A DNA stretch of 64,000 bases, from positions 1-64,000 of the forward strand of contig JANRLJ010000155.1 of assembly GCA_033762735.1 (NCBI GenBank), in the 5' to 3' direction. Positions within the stretch are counted from its first letter, which is position 1, and every line of letters starts with the position of its first letter. The DNA is from JANRLJ01 sp033762735. GTDB taxonomy: Bacteria; Chloroflexota; Anaerolineae; Aggregatilineales; Phototrophicaceae. The position numbers were made by a program, and so were the translations under genes. Positions 24,513 to 33,471 of this stretch are shown piece after piece. The notes below the pieces were generated by a model. It saw only the letters and a list, made by a program, of their open reading frames with translations. It was not told the origin of the DNA and made no database searches.

Positions 24513-25115
24513 ATGAATGATGAACTTTCTGCCCAACTCACGCTCAACTGGCGCATTCCAACCTACGCACGCGCAGCGCTGTGGATCGAAACCGACACCG
24601 GAACCGTGCCGCTGGAAAGTGAGGTTGGTCTGTTTACGTTAAATTACCCTGCGGCGTTGCTGACGTTACGCTGGGGCAGCCCCGACGGCCCGGCGCTGGC
24701 AAGGCTGCCCTGGAAGCCGGACTCGCTGGACTGGGATGGCACGGTGAAGATGGGCGGGTACGTGGATGCTATTCATGTGACGGAAATCGGCGGCATTTCT
24801 TACCCCGTCACGGTCATCTATATGGGCGGGCAGCCGCTCAAGGCCAGCACGAGCGGCTTCCCCGACGCAGCGCTGCGCAACAGGCCACCTTATCCCGCGC
24901 CGGAATTTTACGCCGGGTTAGCCGCCGAAGTGGGACAATCCGCGACGACCTGGCTGGTGCCGGATGAAAGCCCGATGGCGGCGATGGCACAGCACGCCAT
25001 GATGAACAATCTGCGGCTGTACTTTTTCGGTCGGCTGGCGGACGACAACAGCGGATGGGCAGCACACTTCGCCCTGCCGCTTCTGCTGCAAGCGGCTACG
25101 CTGTTCGGGCCTTAA
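24513..25115 (+). CDS. Hypothetical protein
   Basis: 200 aa from ATG 24513. The frame begins earlier at a GTG inside a palindromic repeat, so the downstream ATG is preferred. The protein is soluble, rich in W, P and aromatic residues, with no signal peptide or membrane helix. Landmarks are LNWRIPTYARAALWIETD near the N-terminus, HVTEIGGISYPVTVIYMGG in the middle and WAAHFALPLLLQAA at the end. I do not recognise the family. Its stop codon overlaps that of the convergent P450 gene by three bases. Confidence 0.6.
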   Translation: MNDELSAQLTLNWRIPTYARAALWIETDTGTVPLESEVGLFTLNYPAALLTLRWGSPDGPALARLPWKPDSLDWDGTVKMGGYVDAIHVTEIGGISYPVTVIYMGGQPLKASTSGFPDAALRNRPPYPAPEFYAGLAAEVGQSATTWLVPDESPMAAMAQHAMMNNLRLYFFGRLADDNSGWAAHFALPLLLQAATLFGP

Positions 25116-26479
25116 CGCGCTCTGGTCGTGACCGGAAACCCGCCCTTCAGTCGCAGCGTGATAATCGGCTCTGGCTGGACGGTTACACCGGGCTTGAGCG
25201 TGAAGCGCCATTTCTGCGCGATGGTCGCCAGCAGCAGTTCGCCTTCCATCCAGGCAAACGGTTCTCCGATGCACAGGCGTGGCCCGCCGCCAAAGGGGAA
25301 GTAGGCATAGCGCGGGCGGTTGTGCAGCGTATCGGGGTCAAACCGCTCCGGGCGGAACAACTGCGGCTCGTTCCAGTAGCGCTCGTCGTGGTGCATTACC
25401 CACTGGCTCATCAGCACGGTTGATCCTGGCGCAATCGGATAGCCGCCGATTTCGTCTGCCTGTACCGCCCGCCGTCCTATCGACCAGGCAGGCGGATACA
25501 GCCGCATTGCCTCCGAAAACACCATGCGGTTGTATTTCAGGCGGGGCAAATCCTCGACGGTCGCCGCACGATCCCCCAATACCGCGTCAAGTTCAGCGAT
25601 GTGCTGAGACGCGATCTGCGGGTGCTGCATCAGCAGGTAAAACGTCCACGAGAGCGCGTTGGCCGTCGTCTCGTGCCCCGCCAGAAACAGCGTCATCACC
25701 TCGTCGCGCACCTGCTGGTTGGTCATCCTGTCTCCGTCGGCTTCCTCGTCCACCGCTGCCAGCAGCATCGACAGCAGATCATCGCGTTCATTTAATTCAT
25801 CCTGTGAAAGCAACCGCCGCTGCGTGATGAAGTGGTAAATCGCGTCGTCCAGCGTCTTCATCGCTCGCCTGCGCTGGATCGAGCGCGGCAGCGGCAACCT
25901 TGCAAGCCGCTGCCCCAGCGGAGAGGCATCCAGCAGGGAAAAATGGGCGAGGAAGGTTTCCAGCGCCGCGCCCAGCACCTTTGCATCGCTGCTTACGTCC
26001 ACGTCAAACAGGCATTCGGCCACAATGCGCATCGTCAGAGTCATCATCTCGTGATGCAGATCAACAGATGAACCGTCTTTCCAGTGCGCCATTTGATTCT
26101 GTGTTCGGTTCAGCATCACATCGGCGTAGGTGGCGATGCGCTTTTTATGAAACGCGGGCTGAATCATACGGCGCTGCCGTTGGTGAAAGTCGCCCTCGCT
26201 CGTCAGGAGTCCATTGCCCACCACCGCCCGCGCCGCTTGTAGTGCCCTTCCCTTGCGATAGTTGGCGTGATTATCCACCAGCACGTGCTTGATGTAGTCA
26301 GGGTGATTGATGAAGGTGATCGTGCGTCCGGCCAGCGGAATCTGCACGATGTCGCCCAATCGTGCCGCTTCTTCCAGCCGCGCCAGCAGACCGCTTCGGT
26401 CAGTTCGGCGGCGCATGAGCAGCAGGCTGGCGAGGGAAATCGGTTCGACACTGGGCGGTTGGCGGACAGCAGTCATCAT
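25112..26479 (-). CDS. Cytochrome P450
   Basis: 455 aa. Haem-thiolate monooxygenase; it needs electrons from a ferredoxin or flavodoxin system not encoded nearby. All key motifs are present: oxygen-activation helix AGHETT (267-272), EAMR as the ExxR motif (323-326), PERF near 377-380 and the haem loop FPFGGGPRLCIG with C403. The N-terminus lacks a membrane anchor, so it is soluble. Overall it resembles the CYP102-haem-domain-like bacterial group that often acts on fatty acids or terpenoids. The substrate is unknown. Convergent and overlapping at the stop with the hypothetical gene at 24513. Confidence 0.95.
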   Translation of the reverse strand: MMTAVRQPPSVEPISLASLLLMRRRTDRSGLLARLEEAARLGDIVQIPLAGRTITFINHPDYIKHVLVDNHANYRKGRALQAARAVVGNGLLTSEGDFHQRQRRMIQPAFHKKRIATYADVMLNRTQNQMAHWKDGSSVDLHHEMMTLTMRIVAECLFDVDVSSDAKVLGAALETFLAHFSLLDASPLGQRLARLPLPRSIQRRRAMKTLDDAIYHFITQRRLLSQDELNERDDLLSMLLAAVDEEADGDRMTNQQVRDEVMTLFLAGHETTANALSWTFYLLMQHPQIASQHIAELDAVLGDRAATVEDLPRLKYNRMVFSEAMRLYPPAWSIGRRAVQADEIGGYPIAPGSTVLMSQWVMHHDERYWNEPQLFRPERFDPDTLHNRPRYAYFPFGGGPRLCIGEPFAWMEGELLLATIAQKWRFTLKPGVTVQPEPIITLRLKGGFPVTTRAR

Positions 26480-26823
26480 GGCGGCCTCTTACGACACAAA
26501 TGGTTCAATTCCTAACACACACTCTATCAACCCATTGTTGCCGATGTGATGCCCGAACGTAAACGCGATGTAAAAAGTAGTAAGTTGTGAGTAGAAAGTA
26601 ATGAGTGAAAACGGTCAACAAAATTTATGCACGCCCCCACATCCACCCTAACCGATCTTGTTGTGCTTTCGTCCACCTAAACACGATGATTTTCGTAGGG
26701 ACATAGCGTGCCATGTCCAATATGCGCCAACTCAAGCGTATCCGGTTCATCATCACCTTTACCTCATGTCCCACTTGTTAGCGAGGGGAAGCCAAGCATC
26801 CACACACAAAACTTCAACATAGC
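26480..26823. other. Gene-free stretch with two repeat elements
   Basis: About 340 bases without a convincing gene. It holds a heptamer-like AGTGAGT array (26573-26615, units such as AAGTAGT, AAGTTGT, GAGTAGA) and a family A palindrome (26695-26718, GTAGGGACATAGCGTGCC). The rest shows nothing recognisable. Confidence 0.7.
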
Positions 26824-28476
26824 CTATTCCCTGAGCGCGATCTGTACAGATTCAGGGAGTTGATCGGCAAATTCCCGCAGATGTTCCCGGAGCGGGTCGG
26901 CATACAACGGGTCGATGGCGTAGAACGATACTTCGTGATAACCGAGGACGACGTTCTTCTCCGGTGGCAGCGCCCACCGCCCAACCAGCATCCACTCCGG
27001 CGGCACCCCGCCATAAGGCTCGTACCAGGGTTCGTAAATCACCGCAATCTGTGCGCCCTGTTCGGTCGTCACCTGTCGCAGCGTTTCGGTGCTGTAGGTG
27101 TTCGATTGTTTCGCCCGTGCAATTTCAATCGTTCCCAACCCATACAGATCGACCAATCGCAGATCAGCAAAATAGTTGATCGCGCCAATGTCGTTGGCTG
27201 CGACCACTGCGCCGGGATAATACGCATCCAGGAAACGCGCCATCTGCATTTGCTGCCAGTAAATGTTCTCGGTCGCAGTTACAGCGGGCGTAACGAATAT
27301 CAGCGTTCGGTAGCGCACATACACATCCCGCAGCACGAACAGCAGCATAATGAAGGTGATCAGATAGGCAGGCAGCGAGAACAGCGTGACCCGACGCGGC
27401 AGAAATGCCCCGACCGAAGCGGGCAGCGCCAGCAGGCCAAGCGCGATCAGATAGGCTTCGTAACGTCCCAGCGGCCCGGCGAACGGCCAGGACACAAAGC
27501 GCACATTCAGATAGACTGCCCCCATAAAAGCCACCAGCAGCGCCAATCCACCATCCCAGGGCGAGCGGCGCTTCTCATACACGAACAGAAACAGGAAAAA
27601 CGAAGCCACCAGCGGCAGCGTCATGACATGATCGGCCAGCACACCAAGCGGCTGATCGATGAAATAGACGCGCAGTTCACCGAGAGACGCGCCCGCAAGC
27701 TGCTGCGAGACGCTCGTCTTCAGCAGGAGCGAAGTCGGCAGGAATTCCCAGCCATTTGCCAGCGCGATCAGCCCATAAATCACCATCGGCGCGGCGCTCA
27801 CAATGCCCAGCAGCAGCGCATCAATCAGCCGCAGACGCAGCGCGAATAACAGGCAGAACAGTGCCACCAGAAACAGCCCTTCATAGCGGGTGGCGACCAG
27901 CAGCGCACCCAGCACCAGCAGGCGAAGCGAGGCCGACGACGTGAGGCGGGGCTGTACCGGACGAGCGAAGAAGTCTGCCGCTTCATCCACGAACAGAATC
28001 ACCAGCAGAATTTGCAGGATGTGTTCCATCCCTGCCAGGATCAGGGTTTCCAGCGGTGTCAGCGCGACGACTGCGATCAGCAGAATGAAGCGGTAAAGCG
28101 CGGGCACCTGCCGGCGGCGCAGGAAGCGCTCCCCGGCGAAGATTACACCGACCGCAAACAGCAGATTCAGCAGGAGGGGAATTTCCTCCAGCGGCTCGAT
28201 CAGGAAATAGATCAGCGCCAGCAGCCCTGTCCACAGCGGTGAGGAGGAAGCCGAGGTGTAAGCGTACTGCGTCACGCCCCACACACCGTGCTGCGCCATG
28301 TTCTTCGCTATGCTCATGTGAATGTAGGCATCATCCAGCGCGTAAACCAGTTGACCGTCGTTCAGTTGCAGCGACCACGCCAGCGACCGCCCGACTATCA
28401 GCAGCAGAACGACCAACGCCGCCAGCGCAGGCCACCAGGAAAGCAGGGGAAAGCGTTTTACCATGCCCGTTATCAA
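26824..28476 (-). CDS. Polytopic membrane glycosyltransferase (GT-C, ArnT/PMT-like)
   Basis: 550 aa with about 11-12 transmembrane segments in the first ~400 residues and a soluble C-terminal domain. The first external loop has the acidic pair in YALDDAYIHMSIAKNMAQHG followed by TSASSSPLWTG, the pattern of GT-C enzymes that use polyprenyl-phosphate sugars. It probably glycosylates a lipid or protein outside the membrane. It is divergent from tsaE. A second GT-C enzyme is at 62092-63666. Confidence 0.8.
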   Translation of the reverse strand: MITGMVKRFPLLSWWPALAALVVLLLIVGRSLAWSLQLNDGQLVYALDDAYIHMSIAKNMAQHGVWGVTQYAYTSASSSPLWTGLLALIYFLIEPLEEIPLLLNLLFAVGVIFAGERFLRRRQVPALYRFILLIAVVALTPLETLILAGMEHILQILLVILFVDEAADFFARPVQPRLTSSASLRLLVLGALLVATRYEGLFLVALFCLLFALRLRLIDALLLGIVSAAPMVIYGLIALANGWEFLPTSLLLKTSVSQQLAGASLGELRVYFIDQPLGVLADHVMTLPLVASFFLFLFVYEKRRSPWDGGLALLVAFMGAVYLNVRFVSWPFAGPLGRYEAYLIALGLLALPASVGAFLPRRVTLFSLPAYLITFIMLLFVLRDVYVRYRTLIFVTPAVTATENIYWQQMQMARFLDAYYPGAVVAANDIGAINYFADLRLVDLYGLGTIEIARAKQSNTYSTETLRQVTTEQGAQIAVIYEPWYEPYGGVPPEWMLVGRWALPPEKNVVLGYHEVSFYAIDPLYADPLREHLREFADQLPESVQIALRE

Positions 28477-28630
28477 TCATCCCAGACGACAAACAGCGCC
28501 ATTATAGGAACCGCATTCCGTCGCGTCTACGTGAACAGGCGGCAGGGCAACCATTTTTCTGGTAAGATGAACCTGTACATCCCTTTGACAACATCAGTTA
28601 TAATGCGCCGGAAGTTTGTGGGAGCGTTTC

Positions 28631-29131
28631 GTGGCAATCCTGAAAGAAGGCCAGCTTGATATTATCAGCTACAGTGCGGAGCAGACGCAGCGCCTCGGCG
28701 TTCGTCTGGGGTCGCTGCTGCAAGCGGGTGATGTGGTGTGTCTTTCCGGTGACATGGGCGCGGGCAAAACGATGTTCACCAGCGGCATCGGTCTCGGCTG
28801 GGGCGCGACCACGCCCGTGACCAGCCCGACCTTCAACCTTGTGCATGAGCACCGCCGCGACAAGGACAAAATGCGCCTGTATCATCTCGATTGCTACCGC
28901 CTGAGCGGCGTGGCCGACGTGAACGGGATCGGCCTGGATGACATTCTGGAGGGCAAGAACGCGGTTGTGCTGGAATGGCCGGAAATTATCGAGAAGGCAC
29001 TGCCGCCGCAGCGCCTGTGGATCGAAATCAAGGTGCTCGAACCGACCCGGCGCAATTTTGTCTTCGAGGGCTACGGCAAACGCTATCTCGATATAATTGA
29101 AAAATTTCGTGTTCTGGTTCTGGGTGCTTAA
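28631..29131 (+). CDS. tsaE: tRNA threonylcarbamoyladenosine biosynthesis ATPase TsaE
   Basis: 166 aa from GTG 28631; GGGAG lies six bases upstream, while an earlier in-frame TTG (28616) has no such site. The Walker A GDMGAGKT (40-47), VTSPTFNLVHEH and the YHLDCYRL segment are typical. TsaE with TsaB and TsaD forms the complex that transfers threonylcarbamoyl to A37 of ANN-reading tRNAs. First gene of a unit with tsaB, rimI and a glycosyltransferase. A TATAAT box at 28599-28604 may be its -10 element. Confidence 0.93.
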   Translation: MAILKEGQLDIISYSAEQTQRLGVRLGSLLQAGDVVCLSGDMGAGKTMFTSGIGLGWGATTPVTSPTFNLVHEHRRDKDKMRLYHLDCYRLSGVADVNGIGLDDILEGKNAVVLEWPEIIEKALPPQRLWIEIKVLEPTRRNFVFEGYGKRYLDIIEKFRVLVLGA

Positions 29132-29154
29132 CCCGGCTCATTTGATTTCACCTG

Positions 29155-29835
29155 ATGCTGCTCGCCATTGACACCGCTACCCGTTTCATGAGCCTCGCGC
29201 TGCATGACGGAAAAGAACTCTTGGCTGATCTGACCCTGCGGATCGGCAACCAACACACCGAACAACTCGCCCCGACCATCCGCACAACGCTGGCAAGCTG
29301 TGAGGTCACGATGGATGACCTGACCGCGCTGGCTGTTTCGATTGGCCCTGGCTCCTTCACCGGGCTGCGCATTGGCGTGGCGCTGGCGAAGGGACTGGCA
29401 GCAGCACGTCACCTGCCGCTGGTGGGCGTGTCCACGCATGACACGCTGGCCGCCGCGCATCCGCAGATCAGCGGCGGATTGATCGCGATTGTGCAGGCTG
29501 GTCGCGGGCGCATCATCGTGAAGACCTATCGCTGGCGCAAAGGCCGCTGGAACAGCCACGCCGAGCCGCAGTTGATGGGCTGGGAAACGCTGTTCAGCAG
29601 CATTGACGGCCCCGCAACGCTGATCGGCGAAATCAGCGAAGATGGCTTTGAGGCGATGGCCGCCGCCCAGGCGAAAGGCACCCCCGTTACTGCCGCATCC
29701 GCTGCCGTGCGACTGCGCCGCGCCGGGGTACTGGCCGATCTTGCATGGCAGCAGTTGAACGAAACTCCTGACAAACGCATTTTTGCGCCATCGAAGTTAT
29801 TGCCCGTTTACGTAAAGACCGATGACACGCCGTAA
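29155..29835 (+). CDS. tsaB: tRNA threonylcarbamoyladenosine biosynthesis protein TsaB
   Basis: 226 aa. An ASKHA-fold partner and proteolytic-platform protein of TsaD in t6A synthesis. LAIDTATRFMSLAL at the N-terminus, HTEQLAPTI and the signature SIGPGSFTGLRIGVALAKGLA are canonical. It starts 23 bases after tsaE and ends three bases before the rimI start region, so the order tsaE-tsaB-rimI is the common bacterial one. tsaD itself is not in this window. Confidence 0.95.
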   Translation: MLLAIDTATRFMSLALHDGKELLADLTLRIGNQHTEQLAPTIRTTLASCEVTMDDLTALAVSIGPGSFTGLRIGVALAKGLAAARHLPLVGVSTHDTLAAAHPQISGGLIAIVQAGRGRIIVKTYRWRKGRWNSHAEPQLMGWETLFSSIDGPATLIGEISEDGFEAMAAAQAKGTPVTAASAAVRLRRAGVLADLAWQQLNETPDKRIFAPSKLLPVYVKTDDTP

Positions 29836-29838
29836 GTT

Positions 29839-30450
29839 ATGAGCCTAAGATTGCGTTATATGACACTGGCCGACATCACCCAGGTGGTGACGATTGACAG
29901 AGAGGCTTTTCTAACGCCCTGGTCAGCACACTCCTACAGCTATGAAGTTGGCGAATCCTCCTACAGCTATATGGTCGTGCTGGAAGACAACGCTCCCCCT
30001 GTCCTGACCGGATGGAAGCGCTTCATCCGCAGCTTCAATGGCAGCACACCACCACGCGGCACCGTCGTCAGCTATGGGGGTTTGTGGAACATCATGGACG
30101 AGGCGCATATCAGCACCATCGCCAGCCGTCATGATGTGCGCGGCAAGGGCTATGGGGAAGTGGTGCTTGCCGCGATGATTCGCAAATCGTACATCCTCGG
30201 CGCGGCTTATATCGTGCTGGAAGTGCGCGTGAGCAACACCGTCGCGCAGAACCTCTATCACAAATACGAGTTCGAGGTCTACGATACCAAGCGCAAATAC
30301 TACCGCGACAACAACGAAGACGCCTACGATATGCGCCTCGACCTGCGCGACTCGGCCATACGCAGCCGCTTTGAGGAACGCTACACGGCGATTCAGCAGC
30401 GCGTCCCCTTCGTCGATCAGTATACGAATACCCCCCGTCCCCGTCCCTGA
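29839..30450 (+). CDS. rimI: GNAT acetyltransferase, RimI-like
   Basis: 203 aa. RimI acetylates the N-terminal alanine of ribosomal protein S18. Evidence is the opening LRYMTLADITQVVTIDREAF with PWSAHSY, the acetyl-CoA loop HDVRGKGYGEVVLAAMI, and VLEVRVSNTVAQNLYHKYEFEVYDTKRKYYRDNNEDAYDM in which the usual RimI pattern is visible in parts. It is longer than E. coli RimI because of a ~45-residue C-terminal tail and an insertion near residue 50-75. The gene position after tsaB supports the call. Its TGA overlaps the next ATG (TGATG). Confidence 0.85.
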   Translation: MSLRLRYMTLADITQVVTIDREAFLTPWSAHSYSYEVGESSYSYMVVLEDNAPPVLTGWKRFIRSFNGSTPPRGTVVSYGGLWNIMDEAHISTIASRHDVRGKGYGEVVLAAMIRKSYILGAAYIVLEVRVSNTVAQNLYHKYEFEVYDTKRKYYRDNNEDAYDMRLDLRDSAIRSRFEERYTAIQQRVPFVDQYTNTPRPRP

Positions 30451-31694
30451 TGCGCCTGCTGCTTGTTACGACCTACTTTGAGCCAGACTCCGGCGCGGCA
30501 GCGGTGCGCCTGTCACGGCTGGCACGGATGCTGTCTGAACGCGGCCATGACGTTACCGTGCTGACGGCCATGCCACATTATCCCGGAGGGAAGATCAGCC
30601 CGGCCTATCGCGGCACATGGACAACACAGGAGACCCGCGACGGTGTTCGCATTGTCAGGACATGGCTGCTTGCGACGCCCAGCCCGCGCATGAGCCGCAA
30701 ATTCGTCAGCCAGATCAGCTTTATGCTGACCAGTGCTTTACGAGGGACAGCACTCGACCGCCCCGACGTGATGCTGGTCGAAGCACAGCCGGTCTTTACC
30801 AGTGCGGCGGGCGTTTTCCTCAGTATGTATCAGCATGTCCCGTATGTGCTCAATGTGTCAGATTTGTGGCCGGATCATCTGCTAACCGTCGGTGCGTTGA
30901 CCGAAACCCATCCCGTTTACCGGGTGGCACGGGCGCTGGTCGATCAAAGTTATCGCAGCGCAGCCGCCATTACGACGCTCAGCCCGGTCTGGTCGCGTGT
31001 GATCGAAAGCTATATCGGCGAAGAGAACGCGGCCAAAATCCACACCATCTTCAACGGGGTCGATCTCACACGCTTCCGCCCGGATGTTGAAACCCGTGCA
31101 TTTCGCACGAAGTACAATCTGCCCGACAAAAAGCTTGTCACCTTCATCGGCACCTTTGCCACCCAGTACGATCTGGAAACGATGCTGGCGGCGGCTGACC
31201 GCTTGCGCCGCCGGGATGACGTGGTCGTCGCCTTTATCGGCGCAGGGTCACAGGGGGGTACGCTGCGGCAGAGGTTGCAAAACGGGGAATATCCCAACGT
31301 CCGGCTGATCGACTGGCTCGATCATACTGAGATTCCAGCGGCGTGGTGCGCCTCGCATCTCACGATGTATGCACTGCGTTCACAGGCACTCTACCAGGGA
31401 ACCGTCCCGGCCAAGCTGTTCGAGGCCTTCGCCTGCGGGGTGCCGATGGTAGCGGCGGCGGAAGGCACCGCACCAGACATTATCGCACAGAGCGGGAGCG
31501 GACTGACCACAACCTGGGGCGATGTGGACGGCTTTACGGCGGCGATTGAACGACTGCTGGATGACGACGATTTACGGCAAAGTTGTTCACGTGCTGGTCG
31601 CGCCTATGCTGAAGCGCATTTCGACCCGCTGCGCGTGACAGACGCTTACGAGCAGGTGCTTCTGGGCGCGGTCAGGAAAGACGCTCAAGGATAA
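30450..31694 (+). CDS. GT4 family glycosyltransferase
   Basis: 414 aa. GT-B enzyme with N-terminal LLLVTTYFEPDSGAAAVR and HDVTVLTAMPHYPGG, and a donor site around KLFEAFACGVPMVAAAEG, the E-x7-E-like signature of GT4. The WbuB-like pattern (PPYYPPE... at the start, YPxGK) suggests a role in surface polysaccharide or glycolipid synthesis. It overlaps the rimI stop by one base, so it is translationally coupled to housekeeping tRNA and ribosome modification genes, an odd pairing. The 3' end overlaps the convergent HAD gene by 23 bases. Confidence 0.88.
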   Translation: MRLLLVTTYFEPDSGAAAVRLSRLARMLSERGHDVTVLTAMPHYPGGKISPAYRGTWTTQETRDGVRIVRTWLLATPSPRMSRKFVSQISFMLTSALRGTALDRPDVMLVEAQPVFTSAAGVFLSMYQHVPYVLNVSDLWPDHLLTVGALTETHPVYRVARALVDQSYRSAAAITTLSPVWSRVIESYIGEENAAKIHTIFNGVDLTRFRPDVETRAFRTKYNLPDKKLVTFIGTFATQYDLETMLAAADRLRRRDDVVVAFIGAGSQGGTLRQRLQNGEYPNVRLIDWLDHTEIPAAWCASHLTMYALRSQALYQGTVPAKLFEAFACGVPMVAAAEGTAPDIIAQSGSGLTTTWGDVDGFTAAIERLLDDDDLRQSCSRAGRAYAEAHFDPLRVTDAYEQVLLGAVRKDAQG

Positions 31695-32370
31695 GCGGGA
31701 GATCACGCAGGTCGTCCAGCAGATAATCCGGGTTCGCGGCGGCCAGTTCCTCGCGTGATGCAAAGCCCGTGCAGACCGCGACGGCCACCGCCCCCGCCGC
31801 CCGCGCACAGCGAATATCCGCCAGCGTATCACCAATGACCATCACGCGATCCGCCGAAATCGCCTCGCCACAATGAATACAGGCACGTTCCAGCGCCAGC
31901 GCCGGGAGATGATCGCGGTCTACCGCCTCGCTGCCATAGGCCCCCACCGCAAACCATGCCGGATCAAACCCCGCCGCCCGCAGCTTATAGGGCGATGTGG
32001 TCGAGACGTTCCCCGTCACGATGCCCAGCAGATAGCGCGGATCGTGCCGCAGGCTCTCAATCGTTTCCAGCGCGTAGGGACAGGCCGCCGCGTTACCGGG
32101 ATGGATGATCTGCGCGATATGCCCGGCAATCACGTCTTCGTAGTACGGCATGTGCTGCCCGATAATCTCTGCACTATAGCCGTGCGGTTCCAGCAGTTCC
32201 ACCAGCGTTTGCCAGTCGGTCTTGCCGCCGAAGACGTGCGTGTCAATGGTGGAAGCCGTCCCGAACACATCGAGCATGGCGGCGCGGGTTGATTCCCGCC
32301 CTACGCTCTGAGTGCGCAGCAGCGTTCCATCAATGTCAAAGAGCAGCAGCCAGTCCGGTTTCATGCGCAA
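31672..32370 (-). CDS. HAD superfamily hydrolase (phosphoglycolate phosphatase-like)
   Basis: 232 aa. Motif I LLFDIDGTLLRT supplies the nucleophile and acid aspartates; motif II GIVTGNVS, and motif III-IV VMVIGDTLADIRCARAAG complete the active site. The cap domain is the four-helix C1 type, as in phosphoglycolate phosphatases. It removes phosphate from a small organic phosphate. The start may be ATG 32370 or the second ATG at 32364. It overlaps the convergent glycosyltransferase gene. Confidence 0.88.
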   Translation of the reverse strand: MRMKPDWLLLFDIDGTLLRTQSVGRESTRAAMLDVFGTASTIDTHVFGGKTDWQTLVELLEPHGYSAEIIGQHMPYYEDVIAGHIAQIIHPGNAAACPYALETIESLRHDPRYLLGIVTGNVSTTSPYKLRAAGFDPAWFAVGAYGSEAVDRDHLPALALERACIHCGEAISADRVMVIGDTLADIRCARAAGAVAVAVCTGFASREELAAANPDYLLDDLRDLPLILERLS

Positions 32371-32420
32371 ATCCGTTTAAATTTTGGGATAGGTTTGGGA
32401 AAGACTTCTTTAAGACGATG

Positions 32421-32494
32421 TTGAACCAATTGCAGAGAACACAGAGAGCTGCAACGAAAATCGCTCTGCGCTCTCCGTGCCTCTGCGGTTCAGG
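32421..32494. repeat. AACCACAAAG-type inverted repeat (family B variant)
   Basis: Begins TTGAACCAATTGCAGAGAAC and ends CTCCGTGCCTCTGCGGTTC. The arms pair imperfectly, as in the related copies at 34921-35000, 37073-37144, 42266-42341 and 58287-58359. It fills the gap between the HAD and thioredoxin genes. Confidence 0.65.
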
Positions 32495-32519
32495 TTTTGT
32501 CGTTTGCCTTACAATCCGT

Positions 32520-33293
32520 TTAATTGGCGGGCTGGCCTTCCGGCTCGCGGGCGGGAATTTGCAGCGCGACAAGCTGATTAAACAGATCACGCAGCACGCC
32601 TTCCGGCAGCGCCCCCGGCTGGCTGAAGACAATGCTGCGCTGCTTAATCATCATAATGAGCGGGATGCTGGACACCTGGAAGGCCTGCGACAGGCCGGGG
32701 TTCTCGTCCACGTTGACCTTCGCCACGCGCACCTTGCCGCTGAACTCCTTCGCCAGCTTGTCCAGAATCGGCCCGACCTGACGACACGGGCCGCACCAGG
32801 ACGCCCAGAAATCGACCACGACAGGCAGGTCATGGGCGAGGACTTCCTGCTCGAAGGTCGCATCAGTCACATGCACAGGTTTTTCGTCTACGATCACACC
32901 GCTGACAGCCGCGGGAACGGGTAATGATTCCTCGGGCTGGGCAGGGGTTTGTGCCGGGACGGGGTGGGCATTCGCCAGTTCTTTTTCCATCATTTCCAGC
33001 GCCAGCGGCACATCGCTGCCCCAGGGACGGCTGCGGCGGAACAGTTCTTCGCCATCGAACAGGCCGACCAGCACCGGTTTATCACCAGCATCGAAGCGGG
33101 CTGCGGCGGTCGGGTTATGTCGCGGGTTAAGCTGCGCGAACACGATTTTGCCGTTTTCGGCGGCGGCCTTTTTAAACGCGGTGTTGAAATCCCCGCGCAC
33201 CCCTTCCCCCGTCGTCAGCAGCAGCAGCACAGGCTTGCTGCCATTTAACACCGACTCCAGCGCGGAGTCGTCCAGAGTCATCAATTCAGCCAT
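32520..33293 (-). CDS. Thioredoxin-domain protein with an extra N-terminal redox-inactive thioredoxin-like domain
   Basis: 257 aa. The C-terminal half (about 135-245) is a normal thioredoxin: VVVDFWASWCGPCRQVGP with the CGPC active site, then VAKVNVDENPGLSQAF and the cis-proline region SSIPLIMMI. The N-terminal ~105 residues have the same fold pattern (PVLLLLTTGEG, FAQLNPRHNPTAAARF, KPVLVGLFDGEE) but no CxxC. No signal peptide, so it acts in the cytoplasm as a thiol reductase or chaperone-like factor. The tandem form is unlike the common 105-residue thioredoxin. Confidence 0.88.
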   Translation of the reverse strand: MAELMTLDDSALESVLNGSKPVLLLLTTGEGVRGDFNTAFKKAAAENGKIVFAQLNPRHNPTAAARFDAGDKPVLVGLFDGEELFRRSRPWGSDVPLALEMMEKELANAHPVPAQTPAQPEESLPVPAAVSGVIVDEKPVHVTDATFEQEVLAHDLPVVVDFWASWCGPCRQVGPILDKLAKEFSGKVRVAKVNVDENPGLSQAFQVSSIPLIMMIKQRSIVFSQPGALPEGVLRDLFNQLVALQIPAREPEGQPAN

Positions 33294-33404
33294 GGCATTT
33301 CCCTCATCAGTCTATCCAGCGATTTTTGCGAACGTTGCCACTTCATCTTACGCCACAGGCCATAAGAATAGCAGTAGTGGTTTTGGGGTGCGACGGTCCG
33401 ACAT

Positions 33405-33438
33405 GGGGCAGCATCCCTCCATCGTGGATGCTGTCCCC
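33405..33438 (-). terminator. Hairpin downstream of the MFS gene
   Basis: GGGGCAGCATCC pairs with GGATGCTGTCCCC across a nine-base loop. It lies 34 bases after the MFS stop codon on the minus strand. No clear T run follows, so it could also be a variant of the family A palindromes. Confidence 0.45.
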
Positions 33439-33471
33439 GTATGATTCAGGATGCCATTAACTGGAGAAAGC

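Noticed and set aside
28585..28604. TTGACA and TATAAT upstream of tsaE as a complete promoter
   Set aside because: The two boxes are only eight bases apart, far from the 16-18 needed; only the TATAAT may be functional.
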